From Priapulus caudatus (Eukaryota; Priapulida; Priapulimorpha; Priapulimorphida; Priapulidae), in NCBI RefSeq assembly GCF_000485595.1, contig NW_014577415.1:95391-120794 (forward strand): 25,404 bases of DNA, written 5' to 3'. The translations under genes and the position numbers were made by a program. Below are positions 10,301 to 18,017 of the stretch, piece after piece. A model generated the notes under the pieces. That model searched no databases and was not told where the DNA came from. It saw only the letters and a program-made list of their open reading frames with translations. How positions within the stretch are numbered: position 1 is the stretch's first letter; the number at the start of each line of letters is the position of its first letter.

Positions 10301-10749
10301 TCCGACTGTTACACGTAGTGTTAAGCGAGAAGGGAACTTGTGGCTAGGAATAGCATTACAGCATTGGTTGGCATTGCCATTCGTTTAATTATGTCCACGG
10401 TACCATGTTAGCCGGACTTTGAACTGAGTCTGAAGTAAACTGCACAACGATTTTGGATATCATGACATATAATCAGGAGTGTCCCAATATAGATATTAGA
10501 ATGTCTATATAATAATGACTATATATTATAATATATTAATACTATGACACTCATGATCAATATAAATAATAACAATAAGCAATGTTAAATTAGCCACATT
10601 ACCTGACATTGTCGAGTTATATCATCAGAATTACACCATAGGCTTGACGGCAAGTTGCACTTCACTGCTAAACTAGAAAGTGCCGGGGAAAGGCAAAGGG
10701 ACATCAGTGCAATTAGCAGAATGGTGTTCATCTTCGTCACGCGGACCAT
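4275..10749 (-). CDS. Tandem double-domain GILT (lysosomal thiol reductase) gene, 12 exons
   Basis: GILT enzymes reduce protein disulfides in lysosomes and phagosomes at acid pH. They serve antigen processing in vertebrates and innate immunity in invertebrates. Twelve minus-strand exons join, all in phase 0: 10603-10749, 8679-8861, 8252-8326, 7396-7491, 6794-7009, 6432-6590, 6094-6270, 5735-5809, 5367-5462, 4945-5091, 4578-4646, 4275-4325. The product is 496 residues, about twice a usual GILT (roughly 220-260). Residues 1 to about 26 are a signal peptide. Domain 1 covers about 30-246: CXXC position C75-S-D-T78, GILT signature CQHG at 122-125 with EC at 128-129 and C137. Domain 2 covers about 274-486: C318-P-A-C321, signature from C363 to C378. 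Possible N-glycosylation sites are N184, N250, N341 and N425. Exon sets 2-5 and 7-11 are clear duplicates. The family call is firm. The fusion rests on splice phase and sequence fit, without transcript proof. Confidence 0.85.
4578..4646 (-). CDS. GILT gene exon 11 (domain 2)
   Basis: The exon encodes 23 residues beginning VHTDEIQ, the conserved GILT segment that follows the VPWxTxNG motif, and ends CNTYT before the donor GTAAGT. If the donor is not used, the frame runs 21 more residues to a stop at 4512-4514. In domain 1 the equivalent sequence is not separated from exon 10 material. Confidence 0.8.
4945..5091 (-). CDS. GILT gene exon 10 (domain 2)
   Basis: Forty-nine residues begin CAEQLGFAW and end with PPHQYVPWVTLNG before the donor GTGAGT. 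These are standard GILT landmarks (CAxxxGxxW near the middle of the domain, and the VPWxTxNG loop). N425 in CANGT is a possible glycosylation site. Confidence 0.88.
5367..5462 (-). CDS. GILT gene exon 9 (domain 2)
   Basis: Thirty-two residues begin GCVIH, giving the last cysteine of the GILT signature, followed by LPYIHCMEASPSPP, the family's conserved 'CME' segment. Acceptor ACTTGTAG, donor GTATAC. Its length equals that of exon 4, its counterpart in domain 1. Confidence 0.86.
5735..5809 (-). CDS. GILT gene exon 8 (domain 2 signature)
   Basis: Twenty-five residues carry the GILT signature CQHGKAECTGNIIE, completed by the cysteine at the start of exon 9. Acceptor TTGCTGCAG, donor GTGAGA. Same length and layout as exon 3. 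Confidence 0.9.
6094..6270 (-). CDS. GILT gene exon 7 (domain 2, CPAC active site)
   Basis: Fifty-nine residues. SFSLYYESLCPACREMI is the thioredoxin-like strand and redox helix with a complete CXXC motif, C318-P-A-C321, followed by LYPTW and VPYGNA, both diagnostic for GILT. Acceptor TTTTTGGCAG, donor GTATGT. N341 in NVT is a possible glycosylation site. This domain should be catalytically competent. Confidence 0.92.
6432..6590 (-). CDS. GILT gene exon 6: junction between domains 1 and 2
   Basis: Fifty-three residues in one exon. The first seven, GEKPAAC, finish domain 1. A linker of about 25 residues with possible N-glycosylation at N250 follows. Then CNLPPSLWCSS begins domain 2, ending RCK before the donor GTAACT. 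There is no start codon in frame and no signal peptide here, so domain 2 cannot easily be a separate secreted protein. The acceptor AAAACAG has a weak pyrimidine tract, the least convincing splice site in the gene. Confidence 0.8.
6794..7009 (-). CDS. GILT gene exon 5 (domain 1)
   Basis: Seventy-two residues from CAEMLKIDYEPIEKC through PPINYIPWITLNG to FMGLMCDTIS, ending at the donor GTAAGA. It equals exons 10 and 11 of domain 2 without the intron between them. If the donor is skipped, the frame stays open for 28 residues to a stop at 6707-6709, which would give a single-domain protein of 267 residues. N184 in NTT is a possible glycosylation site. Confidence 0.88.
7010..7395. other. GILT intron 4 with short TTAGGG-like run
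   Basis: Intron between exons 4 and 5. At 7173-7190 it contains GGTTAGGGTTAGGTTAAG, a degenerate telomere-like microsatellite. Nothing else is recognisable. Confidence 0.5.
7396..7491 (-). CDS. GILT gene exon 4 (domain 1)
   Basis: Thirty-two residues, TCAIFHLKD then ITEYIHCMMSSPNPP, with the last signature cysteine C137 and the conserved HCM segment. Acceptor TGTCATGCAG, donor GTAAAA. Confidence 0.86.
7492..8251. other. GILT intron 3; no other feature
   Basis: A 760-base intron. Several ATCGAT/GATCGT-rich stretches (7855-7880 and 8205-8240) hint at an old inverted repeat, but the arms are too diverged to define. Confidence 0.4.
8252..8326 (-). CDS. GILT gene exon 3 (domain 1 signature)
   Basis: Twenty-five residues, ETWDGDKWVFECQHGPAEC then KGNLIQ. 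The GILT signature CQHG-x2-EC-x2-N is complete with C137 of exon 4. Acceptor AAATCTGCAG, donor GTATAT. Confidence 0.9.
8679..8861 (-). CDS. GILT gene exon 2 (domain 1, degenerate CSDT active site)
   Basis: Sixty-one residues. DVGVFIEALCSDTIRFI aligns with the redox helix of exon 7, but the motif is C75-S-D-T78, so the second cysteine of CXXC is missing. The surrounding fold markers LYPTW and VPYGKA are intact. Acceptor TACTTGTAG, donor GTAAGT. The reading frame is clean, so this is unlikely to be a decaying exon. It may bind or isomerise disulfides rather than reduce them by the usual two-cysteine route. Confidence 0.88.
8921..9003. repeat. Short AT-rich inverted repeat in GILT intron 1
   Basis: TTATATATATAATCAGGAAC on the left is mirrored by CTCCTGATATAATTATATAT on the right, around a spacer containing TCCATTTATTCCATTTATAA. 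This is probably a very small MITE or foldback. Confidence 0.5.
9048..9102. repeat. Imperfect (GTGC/GTGT)n microsatellite
   Basis: Alternating GT with GTGC interruptions in GILT intron 1. The frame read through its minus strand (9040-9231) is low-complexity and not a gene. Confidence 0.7.
9598..10275. mobile_element. 678-bp foldback element with 11-bp target duplication (Mutator-like MITE)
   Basis: Two arms of about 330 bases form a near-perfect palindrome centred near 9940. CTAGAACTATAGCCCTCCGC near 9601 matches inverted sequence ending at about 10270, and GCGGTTGCAAACCGCCATTT meets its mirror at the centre. The direct repeat GGAATAGCCTA stands on each side (9587-9597 and 10276-10286), a clean 11-bp target-site duplication. 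Long terminal repeats with 9-11 bp duplications point to the Mutator (MULE) superfamily. Small differences between arms show it is not an assembly mirror. The overlapping open frames inside are by-products of the palindrome. It sits in GILT intron 1. Confidence 0.82.
10455..10556. repeat. AT-rich element with imperfect inverted ends
   Basis: ATCAGGAGTGTC near 10471 is mirrored imperfectly by GACACTCATGAT near 10546, enclosing TATATAAT-rich sequence. It may be a relative of the small element at 8921-9003, which shares the AATCAGGA end. Confidence 0.4.
10603..10749 (-). CDS. GILT gene exon 1: signal peptide and start of domain 1
   Basis: Forty-nine residues. The start at 10749 gives MVRVTK before a hydrophobic core (NTILLIALMSLCLSPALSS). 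A second ATG at 10731 would give an even more typical signal peptide. CNLPSSLWCNSDDITRQCQ follows, the GILT N-terminal cysteine motif, with donor GTAATG. It matches the second half of exon 6. A segment duplicated elsewhere in the window begins only about 80 bases upstream of the start codon. Confidence 0.85.
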
Positions 10750-10971
10750 ACCGGTTGTCAAGTTGTTCGACGATATTTATTTCTGTCGTGGCAAACGTAC
10801 GAAAACAGTGCAAACAGTGATAGCCGGTGCAGCAGTGCATGTAAATAATGCACAGTGGCGCCATCACTAGGAGCACTAAGGTCAAATGAAACCACCCCTA
10901 AGTAGGTACGCGCACAAGCACAGGTAACCTGCAAAAACATTTGCTCCTTTTCATCGGGTGATACTCCACTA

Positions 10972-11162
10972 GGAGTGTTCCCAACTTTAATGTCATTAAT
11001 GGTCATAATAACACATATATATATATATATATATATATATGGTCATGGTCATATATTAGTTTGTGTTAGGGTTAGGATGATCATTCATGATTCATTTAGG
11101 TTAGGGTTAGGGTTAGGATGATCAATCATTAATCATTAATGATATCAAAATTGGGAACACCT
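10972..11162. mobile_element. Small MITE inserted in copy A, TA target site (Tc1/mariner-like)
   Basis: GGAGTGTTCCCAACTTTAAT at the left mirrors ATCAAAATTGGGAACACCT at the right, with TA on each side (10970-10971 and 11163-11164). Copy B lacks the element plus a few flanking bases on each side, jumping from TTTTCAT to GCTCTATT. Inside are a (TA)n run and GTTAGGG repeats. The TA duplication suggests Tc1/mariner; no transposase is present. Confidence 0.65.
11067..11118. repeat. Interstitial TTAGGG-type repeats
   Basis: GTTAGGGTTAGG runs at about 11067 and 11098-11117 are separated by GATCATTCATGATTCATTTA. They lie inside the small MITE, so they probably arose as its internal microsatellite and not from a telomere. 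Confidence 0.65.
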
Positions 11163-12510
11163 TAATGAGCGTTTAGCCTTTCAAATGCTCTATTCAATTA
11201 GGCAACCGATACGTTTCTAACAAAATTTTTGAGTTATTATTTAAGTCATTGAACTTTGCAACTATCAGGATAAAAATGTAAATGTCTGCATCGTGCCAAA
11301 ATTGTAAATTTGGATGATATGTCGCGAAAGTTAAAGTGATTCACCAATATCTCCAAACATGGTAGAAAGATCTAATGCCTAATATAGTCTCGGAATGGCA
11401 TGTTGCTATACTTACATACATGCTCGCATAATATTCGGGTTCAAAAACTACTTTTTATGAGTGACTCTCCGTTTCGGGCGAGTGACTTTCAAATGTTACT
11501 CCACCCAATGGATTTGGTACTTGCCCTAAAAAAAACTGACAAAACAATACTAATAATATTATATACTAGATTGTGTTTTATAGTCCATACTAATTCAAAC
11601 GTATTTTACATTCAATGCTGTTTAATTATGATATTACTAATATCATTCTAAGACAATATGTTTGAAAACCAGTTATTTACATTGCTTTGTTGTAACTCAC
11701 GGTGACGGGTCCCCTCATATGTTTCTAATAAAATTTGGCCTTCTCTAATTGTGTGTTACTATAGGCAACCAATTGTTGACTTATCAGCTGGCGCTCATAG
11801 CGCTGTTCAATAAATTTCCAAATGATTTCCAAACTTGCCACAAACAAAAACTGGAAATGTGGCAGTAAGGCTGTGTATGTACAGCTATCACCGACTGACC
11901 TCGTTGAAATACATTCAAAATAATTTTGAAACATGAATATCATCACACCTTTTCCTAACAGCACCATGAGTACTGTACATCCAATACAAAGAAGAGCACA
12001 TAGCATAGCAACCATGAAATACTGGTTGACTTGTTGAATAAATATAAGTCTTGTTACTATTGCATAAAAGCAACCATTATAATATTCTGGCACGTGACTG
12101 TGGTTATTTATATCTGTATTTTTGTCATAAATGTCTGAGCAAGAAACGTGCGCCCTGAGATTGCAGCACATTATGTTAATAAATTGCAATTGTAACATTT
12201 ACAATGCACCTAGCAATGGAACTGACCACATTCTTTATAACCTGCTGGACCATTTCTAGGTGTTGGTGAAACCAGGCGAAAATATATATATACTGGCGGT
12301 TCGCTGTGTTTAGTGTAGAACATCGTATGCAAAGTCAGGCTGTATTCGTACTCAAAAGCACTTTAGAGCAGCAAATAAGCTATCAGTAAACATTAAAATA
12401 CCAGAACCTAAGTAAAACAACTTTTCACAGAAGAAATTCATTAGGAATCGACACATGCCATTCGGCTACAAATGACATAAAGTAAAGGTAAAGTACAGGT
12501 CTATCTTGAC

Positions 12511-12520
12511 NNNNNNNNNN
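12511..12520. other. Assembly gap (10 N)
   Basis: Ten N bases of placeholder length. Copy A ends at the gap, exactly where the TIMM29 final exon would be expected, and unrelated sequence follows. The true distance and even the order across the gap are uncertain. Confidence 0.98.
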
Positions 12521-13264
12521 CTTTTGTTTATGAATTATGTTGACTTCTTATGTTAATCATGTTAATTATGTTCATTATGTCATCTTTTTTGTTGCCCTTT
12601 TTTGGCTTTGCCCCCCCCCCCAAATTAAATACGTTCCGCCGCCCTTGTCTGTATGTATTCATTCATTCATTCATGTATTCATTTATTCTAACCCCAGCAA
12701 TACCGTTTCTTGGAGCTAGCATTTGTTATGACAATAATGACAGTGATGTAACGCGAAACGGTGTCCTCGATAGTGCGCGGTTATCGCTTTCCTCCCGTAT
12801 CTCTCTATAACTGCAAAATATGTAGCCAGTGCGCACGCATTAACTTCATATCATTATTTTTACGCGGATCTATATCATTGGTCTTTGCTTGAACATCGCG
12901 TGATGAAAGTAGGGGAAGTTGCTGAAGTAACACGTTGAAATGAATAATTAGTTAATTAATTAATAAAGTAGAAACTTCGGCAAGAATCATTTTCCCTCGC
13001 AAAGAAGCCAGTTTTGCTCGGCATCCCTCGTAACGTAAGTATGCTACGTAGCATAACGCGTAACTCTATTTGGGTAATAGAGCTGTGTAACCTAACCCGC
13101 CGTAGCGCGAAATTTCTGACTTGCGAAATTCATGATATATATAGGATGCGTATGCCAGAGTTTGATTGTTTAATTCGCATTGTAGCAGGCAGGTAAGGGT
13201 ATGAAGGCAGGCAGGCAGGAAGCCAGATATCCAATCAGGTTGGCAGTGAGGCACTCCGCTACCT
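12521..13264. other. No gene seen; microsatellite-rich DNA
   Basis: Contains a C11 run near 12611, (ATTC)n at about 12657-12690, TTAATTAATTAA near 12950 and (GCAG)n at about 13205-13222. Short open frames are present, but none has coding character or splice support. Confidence 0.45.
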
Positions 13265-13985
13265 AGATAAATGCTAACTGCGTAGTTTCACGACGTTGAA
13301 CATGTTTACTCTATTATTATATATTAAAAAGATCAAATCTAGCATTATTTATCTATATATACTAATGTATGCGAACATTAATACATCTTAGCTGAATATA
13401 GATAGATAGATAATAGCAGGAGTCTTTATTAACTCCTGATAATAGGTAGGCAAAATTGAGGGTGCGCGCGTACGCGCGGCCCATTTTATATATCGTGCGC
13501 GATGCGCGTTGCACCAAGCTCTATCCCAGGCCCATCTTTCTTTTCCCTGGCAACGCGACTACGCAGTTAGGAAACCAATGGCACGCGTTAGGCGCGTGCT
13601 CTGTGCGCTACTAAGGTGTATGTTATAACGGGAACGCGTGTTAGTATGTGTGCGCCCGCCCGTGCGCGTGTCTGTATCTGTCTGTGTGTGGACTTTACAA
13701 TCCTGGCAAGAAAATCCTGGCTCAATCCTGCTAAATCCTGGCTCTATCCTGGCTAAATAATTTCTATGAGCACGTGAGCTGAAAGTCCCCAGTTTCACGC
13801 CGTCGAAAATGTTTATGCTATTATTGGAGAGAGCTAGCACACGCTGGGAAATCATTTACATTAATCGCTTGTATTTTCATGAACAATCTCAAATTTAGCA
13901 TTATTTAGTCATATATACTGGACATACTGATAGGACTGGACATACATACATCTTAGCTGGATATAGATACATAGATAATAGATAA
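13265..13985. repeat. Degenerate direct repeat pair, ~510-base period
   Basis: The segment at about 13285-13415 (GTTTCACGACGTTGAACATG, then TCAAATCTAGCATTATTT, then CATCTTAGCTGAATATAGAT) recurs at about 13792-13975 as GTTTCACGCCGTCGAAAATG, TCAAATTTAGCATTATTTAG and CATCTTAGCTGGATATAGAT. The two copies are clearly diverged. Both end in GATA-type microsatellite. Confidence 0.6.
13698..13757. repeat. Short tandem repeat of ATCCTGGCT units
   Basis: Five imperfect copies of ATCCTGGC/ATCCTGCT, about 10-16 bases apart, a minisatellite-like patch. No function is implied. Confidence 0.6.
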
Positions 13986-14095
13986 GCTCCGTGCCTTGTG
14001 TTGCGCACACGGTAGATGTATAGATAGATAGATAGCCAGGTAAATAGATAGATATATTGTAATGTATACATAGATAGATAGATAGTGGGTGCTTA
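13986..14095. repeat. (GATA)n microsatellite
   Basis: GATAGATAGATAGATA tracts at about 14022-14034 and 14070-14085 with AGGTAAATAGATAGATATAT between. They account for the long minus frame across 13909-14163. Confidence 0.75.
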
Positions 14096-15380
14096 AAATT
14101 CATCCATTTCCATTTGATACTGCAAAGTAAACGAAATAAAACGAGTATTGCAAATGTATACATATTTATTTTTATTGCATATTTATAGGTAAAATAATTT
14201 TAACACTAAAAGCGGTTGCATTTACATTAAACCTAACTATTGATAGAGTTTTCATAGGTAATTCTCGAGCTAGCAGGCTAGCACTATCTATCCGGTAGGT
14301 TCTCAATACAACCCGTTCTAGTAGAAAGGCATATATACGTACAGGCATTTAATAGACAGGTAAAATAAATACGTAGGAGACCAGAGACGTTTCTATCATT
14401 CAGACACTCTACATTGACATGACAGTCATACATGCAGGAATACCAACTCAAACAAAATTTTAATTTTAATATACACTTTCGAAATATATTATAACGATAT
14501 GTGCAATATGGACTCAATGAACAGAAGGCTATAATGAAATGTTACATATATACCACTTACAGTAACGTTATGATGCTGCTCATGCTGTGTGCAGATAGGC
14601 TAGTTACCATTTCAGTTTGTCTTTCCAGTTGGCTTTCTAGACTGGTACCCGTTCGCCACCTTCACTCTGGCAAGTATCCTTCGCTACACTGAAGTTAGTT
14701 AGTGTAGCGTGTGGAACTGTCGACCGGGGAGCAGTCTAGGTTATAGCCGGCCGAGCCGTCTGGAGGAAAAGTCCTAGCGAAATGCTATGCATATAGCCTT
14801 GTTGCGCCATCTATCGCACACCATATGTACTACACTGATGTGGGGCCTCAACTAGTTGCTGCCACAAAAAAAGTTCAACTTCGTTTTTTACAGCAAACCA
14901 AGCGCGCCGAGTAGCGAACAAAGAATTACGACCATTTCTAGGAAATCTCTAGCTACATGGGTAGTCAAACCCGTCGTGCAATCGCCAGAACTGCTCAATT
15001 CAGCGATTGCCCCACAATTCTGCTATATAGTAAACCCGTTGAAATTGCTATTCAAGGGAAATTTTGCTAGAACACTCGAGTCAAGACAGTGAATATTTAT
15101 GTGAACCTTACCTTTTAAGATTATTAAATTTACTGTCTAAAGATCCAGCGATGGGGTGTTGGCTGTTGCACTGAAGTGAAGAATGTTTTGTGTTGATCTG
15201 TCGTCTTGATTAACTTGTCTCTTCGTCTTTGATATGCTCCCTTGCAACTAGTAGTATAATATGGCTAGCTATAGCCCTGGACGTTTATTCCTTACGGACT
15301 GTCCAGTATAGAAGTAGAAGTAGAAGTAGTCGTACTCGACGTCAAGACGCAAGTGTCGCGTTTCCCGCAACTCAGCGTTG
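14096..15380. other. No supported gene
   Basis: Open frames at 14284-14517 (minus), 14501-14692 (plus) and 14856-15092 (plus) have no recognisable motif. A GTAAGT donor on the minus strand at 14560 follows a short coding-like stretch, but it has no convincing acceptor or partner exon. (GTAGAA)n-like sequence lies near 15311-15330. Confidence 0.4.
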
Positions 15381-15394
15381 AAGTATTTACCGGA

Positions 15395-15432
15395 TGACGT
15401 CATGTGACGTCACGGTTAGGTGCGCATGCGCA
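15395..15432. promoter_or_regulatory. Two CRE sites and an NRF1-type palindrome
   Basis: TGACGTCA occurs at 15395-15402 and 15405-15412, followed by TGCGCATGCGCA at 15421-15432. These match the consensus CREB/ATF and NRF1 binding sequences and look like a CpG-type promoter. No transcript start or adjoining gene can be shown, and the next 300 bases are a MITE that also carries GCGCATGCGC motifs. Confidence 0.45.
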
Positions 15433-15473
15433 GAACACGCAGCGTCGACTTATTTACCGGCTGAGAAATTTAC

Positions 15474-15724
15474 CGGTGTACCGTAGTATTTGGACGCTCG
15501 CCCGAAACTGGACGCTCCTAAGTGCGCATGCGCGCAGGTGCCTCTTGTTTTCAAGGGCGCATGCGCAGTATTTATCTGCGCATCTCGCCCATCAAAAACG
15601 ATCGCAATAAACAAACATGGCGGCCAACCCGGTAAAGAAAACAAGAGAAAAACAAAGAGCATGCGCGCATGCGCACTTAGGAGCATCCAGTTTCGGGCGA
15701 GCGTCCAAATACTACGGTACACCG
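15474..15724. mobile_element. MITE with ~80-bp inverted arms carrying GCGCATGCGC motifs
   Basis: CCGGTGTACCGTAGTATTTG at the left is mirrored by CAAATACTACGGTACACCGG at the right. The arms continue inward through CTCGCCCGAAACTGGA and GTGCGCATGCGC to CTCTTGTTTTC / GAAAACAAGAG. The centre includes ACATGGCGGCC. The arms differ slightly. No target duplication could be fixed. It abuts the left edge of copy B, and copy A has GILT upstream sequence at the matching place. Confidence 0.75.
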
Positions 15725-16428
15725 GGACACCGGTGCTGCAGTGCATGTAAATAATGCACAGTGGCGCCATCACTAGGGAGCACTAAAGGTCAAATGAAAC
15801 ACCCCTAGTAGGTACGCGCACAAGCACAGGTACCCTGCAAAAACATTTGCTCCTTTTCATGCTCTATTTTCAATTAGGCAACCGTACGTTTCTAACAAAA
15901 TTTTGAGTTATTATTTAAGTCATGTGACTTTGCACTATCAGGATAAAAAGTGTAAATGTCTGCATTGTGCCAAAATTGTAAATGTTGGATGATATGTCGC
16001 GAAATTAAATGATTCACGAATATCTCCAAAACATGGTAGAAAGATCTAATGCCTAATATAGTCTCGAATGGCATGTTGCTATACTTACATACATGCTCGA
16101 TAATATTCGGGTTCAAAACTACTTTTTATGAGTACTCTCCGTTTCGGGCGAGTGACTTTCAAATGTTACTCACCCAAATGGATTTGGTACTTGCCCTAAA
16201 AATAAACTGACAAAACAAGTACTAATAATATTATATACTAGATTGTGTTTTATAGTCATACTAATTCAAACGTATTTTACATTCAATGCTGTTTAATTAT
16301 GATATCTACTATTATCATTCTAAGACAATAGTTTGAATACCAGTTATTTACAATGCTTTGTTGTACTCACGGTGACGGGTCCCCTCATTGTTTCTAATAA
16401 AATTTGGCCTTCTCTTAATTGTGTGTTA

Positions 16429-16578
16429 CTATAGCAACCATTGTTGACTTATCAGCTGGCGCTCATGCGCTGTCAATAAATTTCCAAATGATTTAAAACT
16501 TGCCACAAACACAAACTGGAAATGTGGCAGTAAGGGTGTGTATGTTACGATATCACCGACTGACTCGTTGAAATACAT
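16429..16578 (-). other. Coding-like stretch of unclear status in copy B
   Basis: A 49-codon frame (MYFNESVGDIVTYT through LLPHFQFVFVASF to QLISQQWLL, then TAG) reads like protein. Copy C has nearly the same frame, ending earlier at an in-frame TAG. Copy A reads the same DNA in another frame after small indels. It could be a relic exon, a small gene blurred by sequencing errors, or chance. I do not recognise it. Confidence 0.2.
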
Positions 16579-17190
16579 TCAAAATAATTTTGAAACATGT
16601 AATATCATCAAACCTTTTCCCTAACAGTCACCAATGACTCACCATGAGTACCTGTCCGTCCAATACAAAGAAGGCACATAGCATAGCAACCATGATATCT
16701 GTTGACTTGTTGAATAGTATGAGTCTTGTTACTATTGGCATAAAAGCAACCATTATAATATTCTGCACTGACTGTGTTATTTATATGCTGTATTTTTGTC
16801 ATAAGTCTGAGCAAGAAACGTGCGCCCTGAGATTGCAGCACAATATGTTAATAAATTGCAATTGTACATTTACAATGCACCTAGCAATGGAATGACCACA
16901 TTCTTTATAACCTGCTGACATTTCTAGGTGTTGGTGAAACCAGGCGAAAATATATATATACTGCGGCTGCTGTGTTTAGGTGTAGACATCATATGTAAAG
17001 TCAGGCTGTATTCGTACTCAAAAGCACTTTGGAGCAGCAAATAAGCTATCAGTAAACATTAATACCAGAACCAGTAAAACAACTTTTCACAGAGAAATTC
17101 ATTAGGATCGACACATGCCATTCGGCTACAAATGACATAAAGTAAAGGTAAAAGTACAGGTCTATCTTGACAGAATAAGTTGAATAACCC

Positions 17191-17678
17191 TCAATCTTTA
17201 TCGGGGAATTCGTCTGGGTTAACGTCATACTCTTTCATCGCGCGCTCCATCAAGAACCAGTGTCCAAAACAGCCAATATCTACGATCCTTGTGTTAAACG
17301 TCAGCCAGCGCGGCTTTAACGACGGACAGCGCGCCTCATACAATTTACAGGCCTCATCGTAGTTGTCGACCCACATCAACGACATCAGTCCGAGGTCAAC
17401 GTGCCGAATCAGGCCCTCGTTCTCACACGACACCAGTTGGCGCACGTGTGTGGCGGCTTGCGGGTTACGTGCATTGTCGCTCACGAGTCCATTGTCGTTG
17501 ACACTGGTTAGAAGTGAGATGCGGAAGTCGTGGCGCGTAGGATTTGTCCTGATTGCGTAGACTCCCAGTCCAATTGCAGAGAAATAGAACGCCGCCTTTA
17601 TAGGTTGTGCTTTTGAGTCCACTATCACATCCCTGCCGACGGATGCATAATCCTCACCTATGACCTTGCAGTAATTTA
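17191..17678 (-). CDS. TIMM29: TIMM29 final exon, upstream-duplicated copy (copy B)
   Basis: An intact 488-base exon identical to the copy at 18812-19299 except for two substitutions: one silent, and one giving Ser122 instead of Ala. The same acceptor (TTTTCACTTGCAG) precedes it, so exon 1 at 19939-20053 could splice to it by skipping the nearer copy. No separate first exon lies beside it. It is either a genuine duplicated terminal exon or an assembly duplication of one locus. Confidence 0.75.
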
Positions 17679-17837
17679 CTGCAAGTGAAAAGGAGACATT
17701 CTGCTACGTATTAATATTAGTAATAGTATTACCATTAGGAACATTAATCTTGGTATTAAATATGTATTTTTAACGGCATCAATTTCCATCCCTCATGCAT
17801 TACTATGAAAAGTTGCTTCAAAGTGCACGAATGAACC

Positions 17838-18010
17838 TAGTCCGAGATTCCTCTGACCAATGCCCACACCGACGATTTTGGTGGATTTGGTGTGGGTTAG
17901 AAAGATTCCTCAGACCAATGCCCACACCGACGATTTTGGTGGATTTGGTGTGGGTTAGTGGTTCACACCAGTGGTTGGGTGCTAACCCACACCAAATCCA
18001 CCAAAATCGT
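17838..18010. mobile_element. Truncated hairpin element (partner of 19453-19665)
   Basis: The left end TAGTCCGAGATTCCTCTGAC follows GAATGAACC at 17829-17837. The element breaks off after CCAAAATCGT where copy C starts, so the right terminal repeat and second target duplication are missing. The duplication breakpoint therefore lies inside the hairpin. Confidence 0.75.
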
Positions 18011-18017
18011 TGGTATT

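Larger units (their letters stand above)
10829..12510. repeat. Segmental duplicate copy A (cut at assembly gap)
   Basis: Matches copy B (15733-17174) along its length and copy C over its last ~790 bases. It begins with GTGCAGCAGTGCATGTAAAT and ends ...CTATCTTGAC at the N run. In B and C the TIMM29 exon follows that same sequence directly. Relative to B and C, copy A differs largely by single-base extra letters, many doubling a neighbour. That pattern fits unpolished long-read consensus, although B/C could instead have lost bases. A 157-codon open frame here (11725-12198 minus) is not kept in B or C, whose frames switch, so I do not call it a gene. Confidence 0.85.
15733..18010. repeat. Segmental duplicate copy B, with TIMM29 exon
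   Basis: Its first 1.4 kb matches copy A without the MITE at 10972-11162. It continues into a TIMM29 final exon and then a truncated copy of the hairpin element found whole at 19453-19665. From about 16389 on it is nearly identical to copy C at a fixed 1621-base offset across the exon, so B and C form a recent tandem duplication. The break lies inside the hairpin element (CCAAAATCGT then TGGTATTTCT). Confidence 0.88.

Noticed and set aside
11725-12198. 157-codon minus-strand frame with hydrophobic segments
   Set aside because: Copies B and C of the same DNA do not keep the frame, and copy A carries many single-base differences next to an assembly gap. I treat it as a frame of uncertain reality, not a gene.
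14561-14660. Possible minus-strand exon ending in a GTAAGT donor
   Set aside because: A stop codon lies just upstream in frame, the only acceptor lacks a pyrimidine tract, and no downstream partner exon was found.
15617-15700. ATGGCGGCC in good start context, possible first coding exon
   Set aside because: It lies in the centre of a MITE with inverted arms. The reading frame runs into the terminal repeat and there is no second exon.
17180-17560. Plus-strand frames opposite the TIMM29 exon (also 18801-19181)
   Set aside because: Antisense shadows of the TIMM29 coding frame, duplicated along with it.
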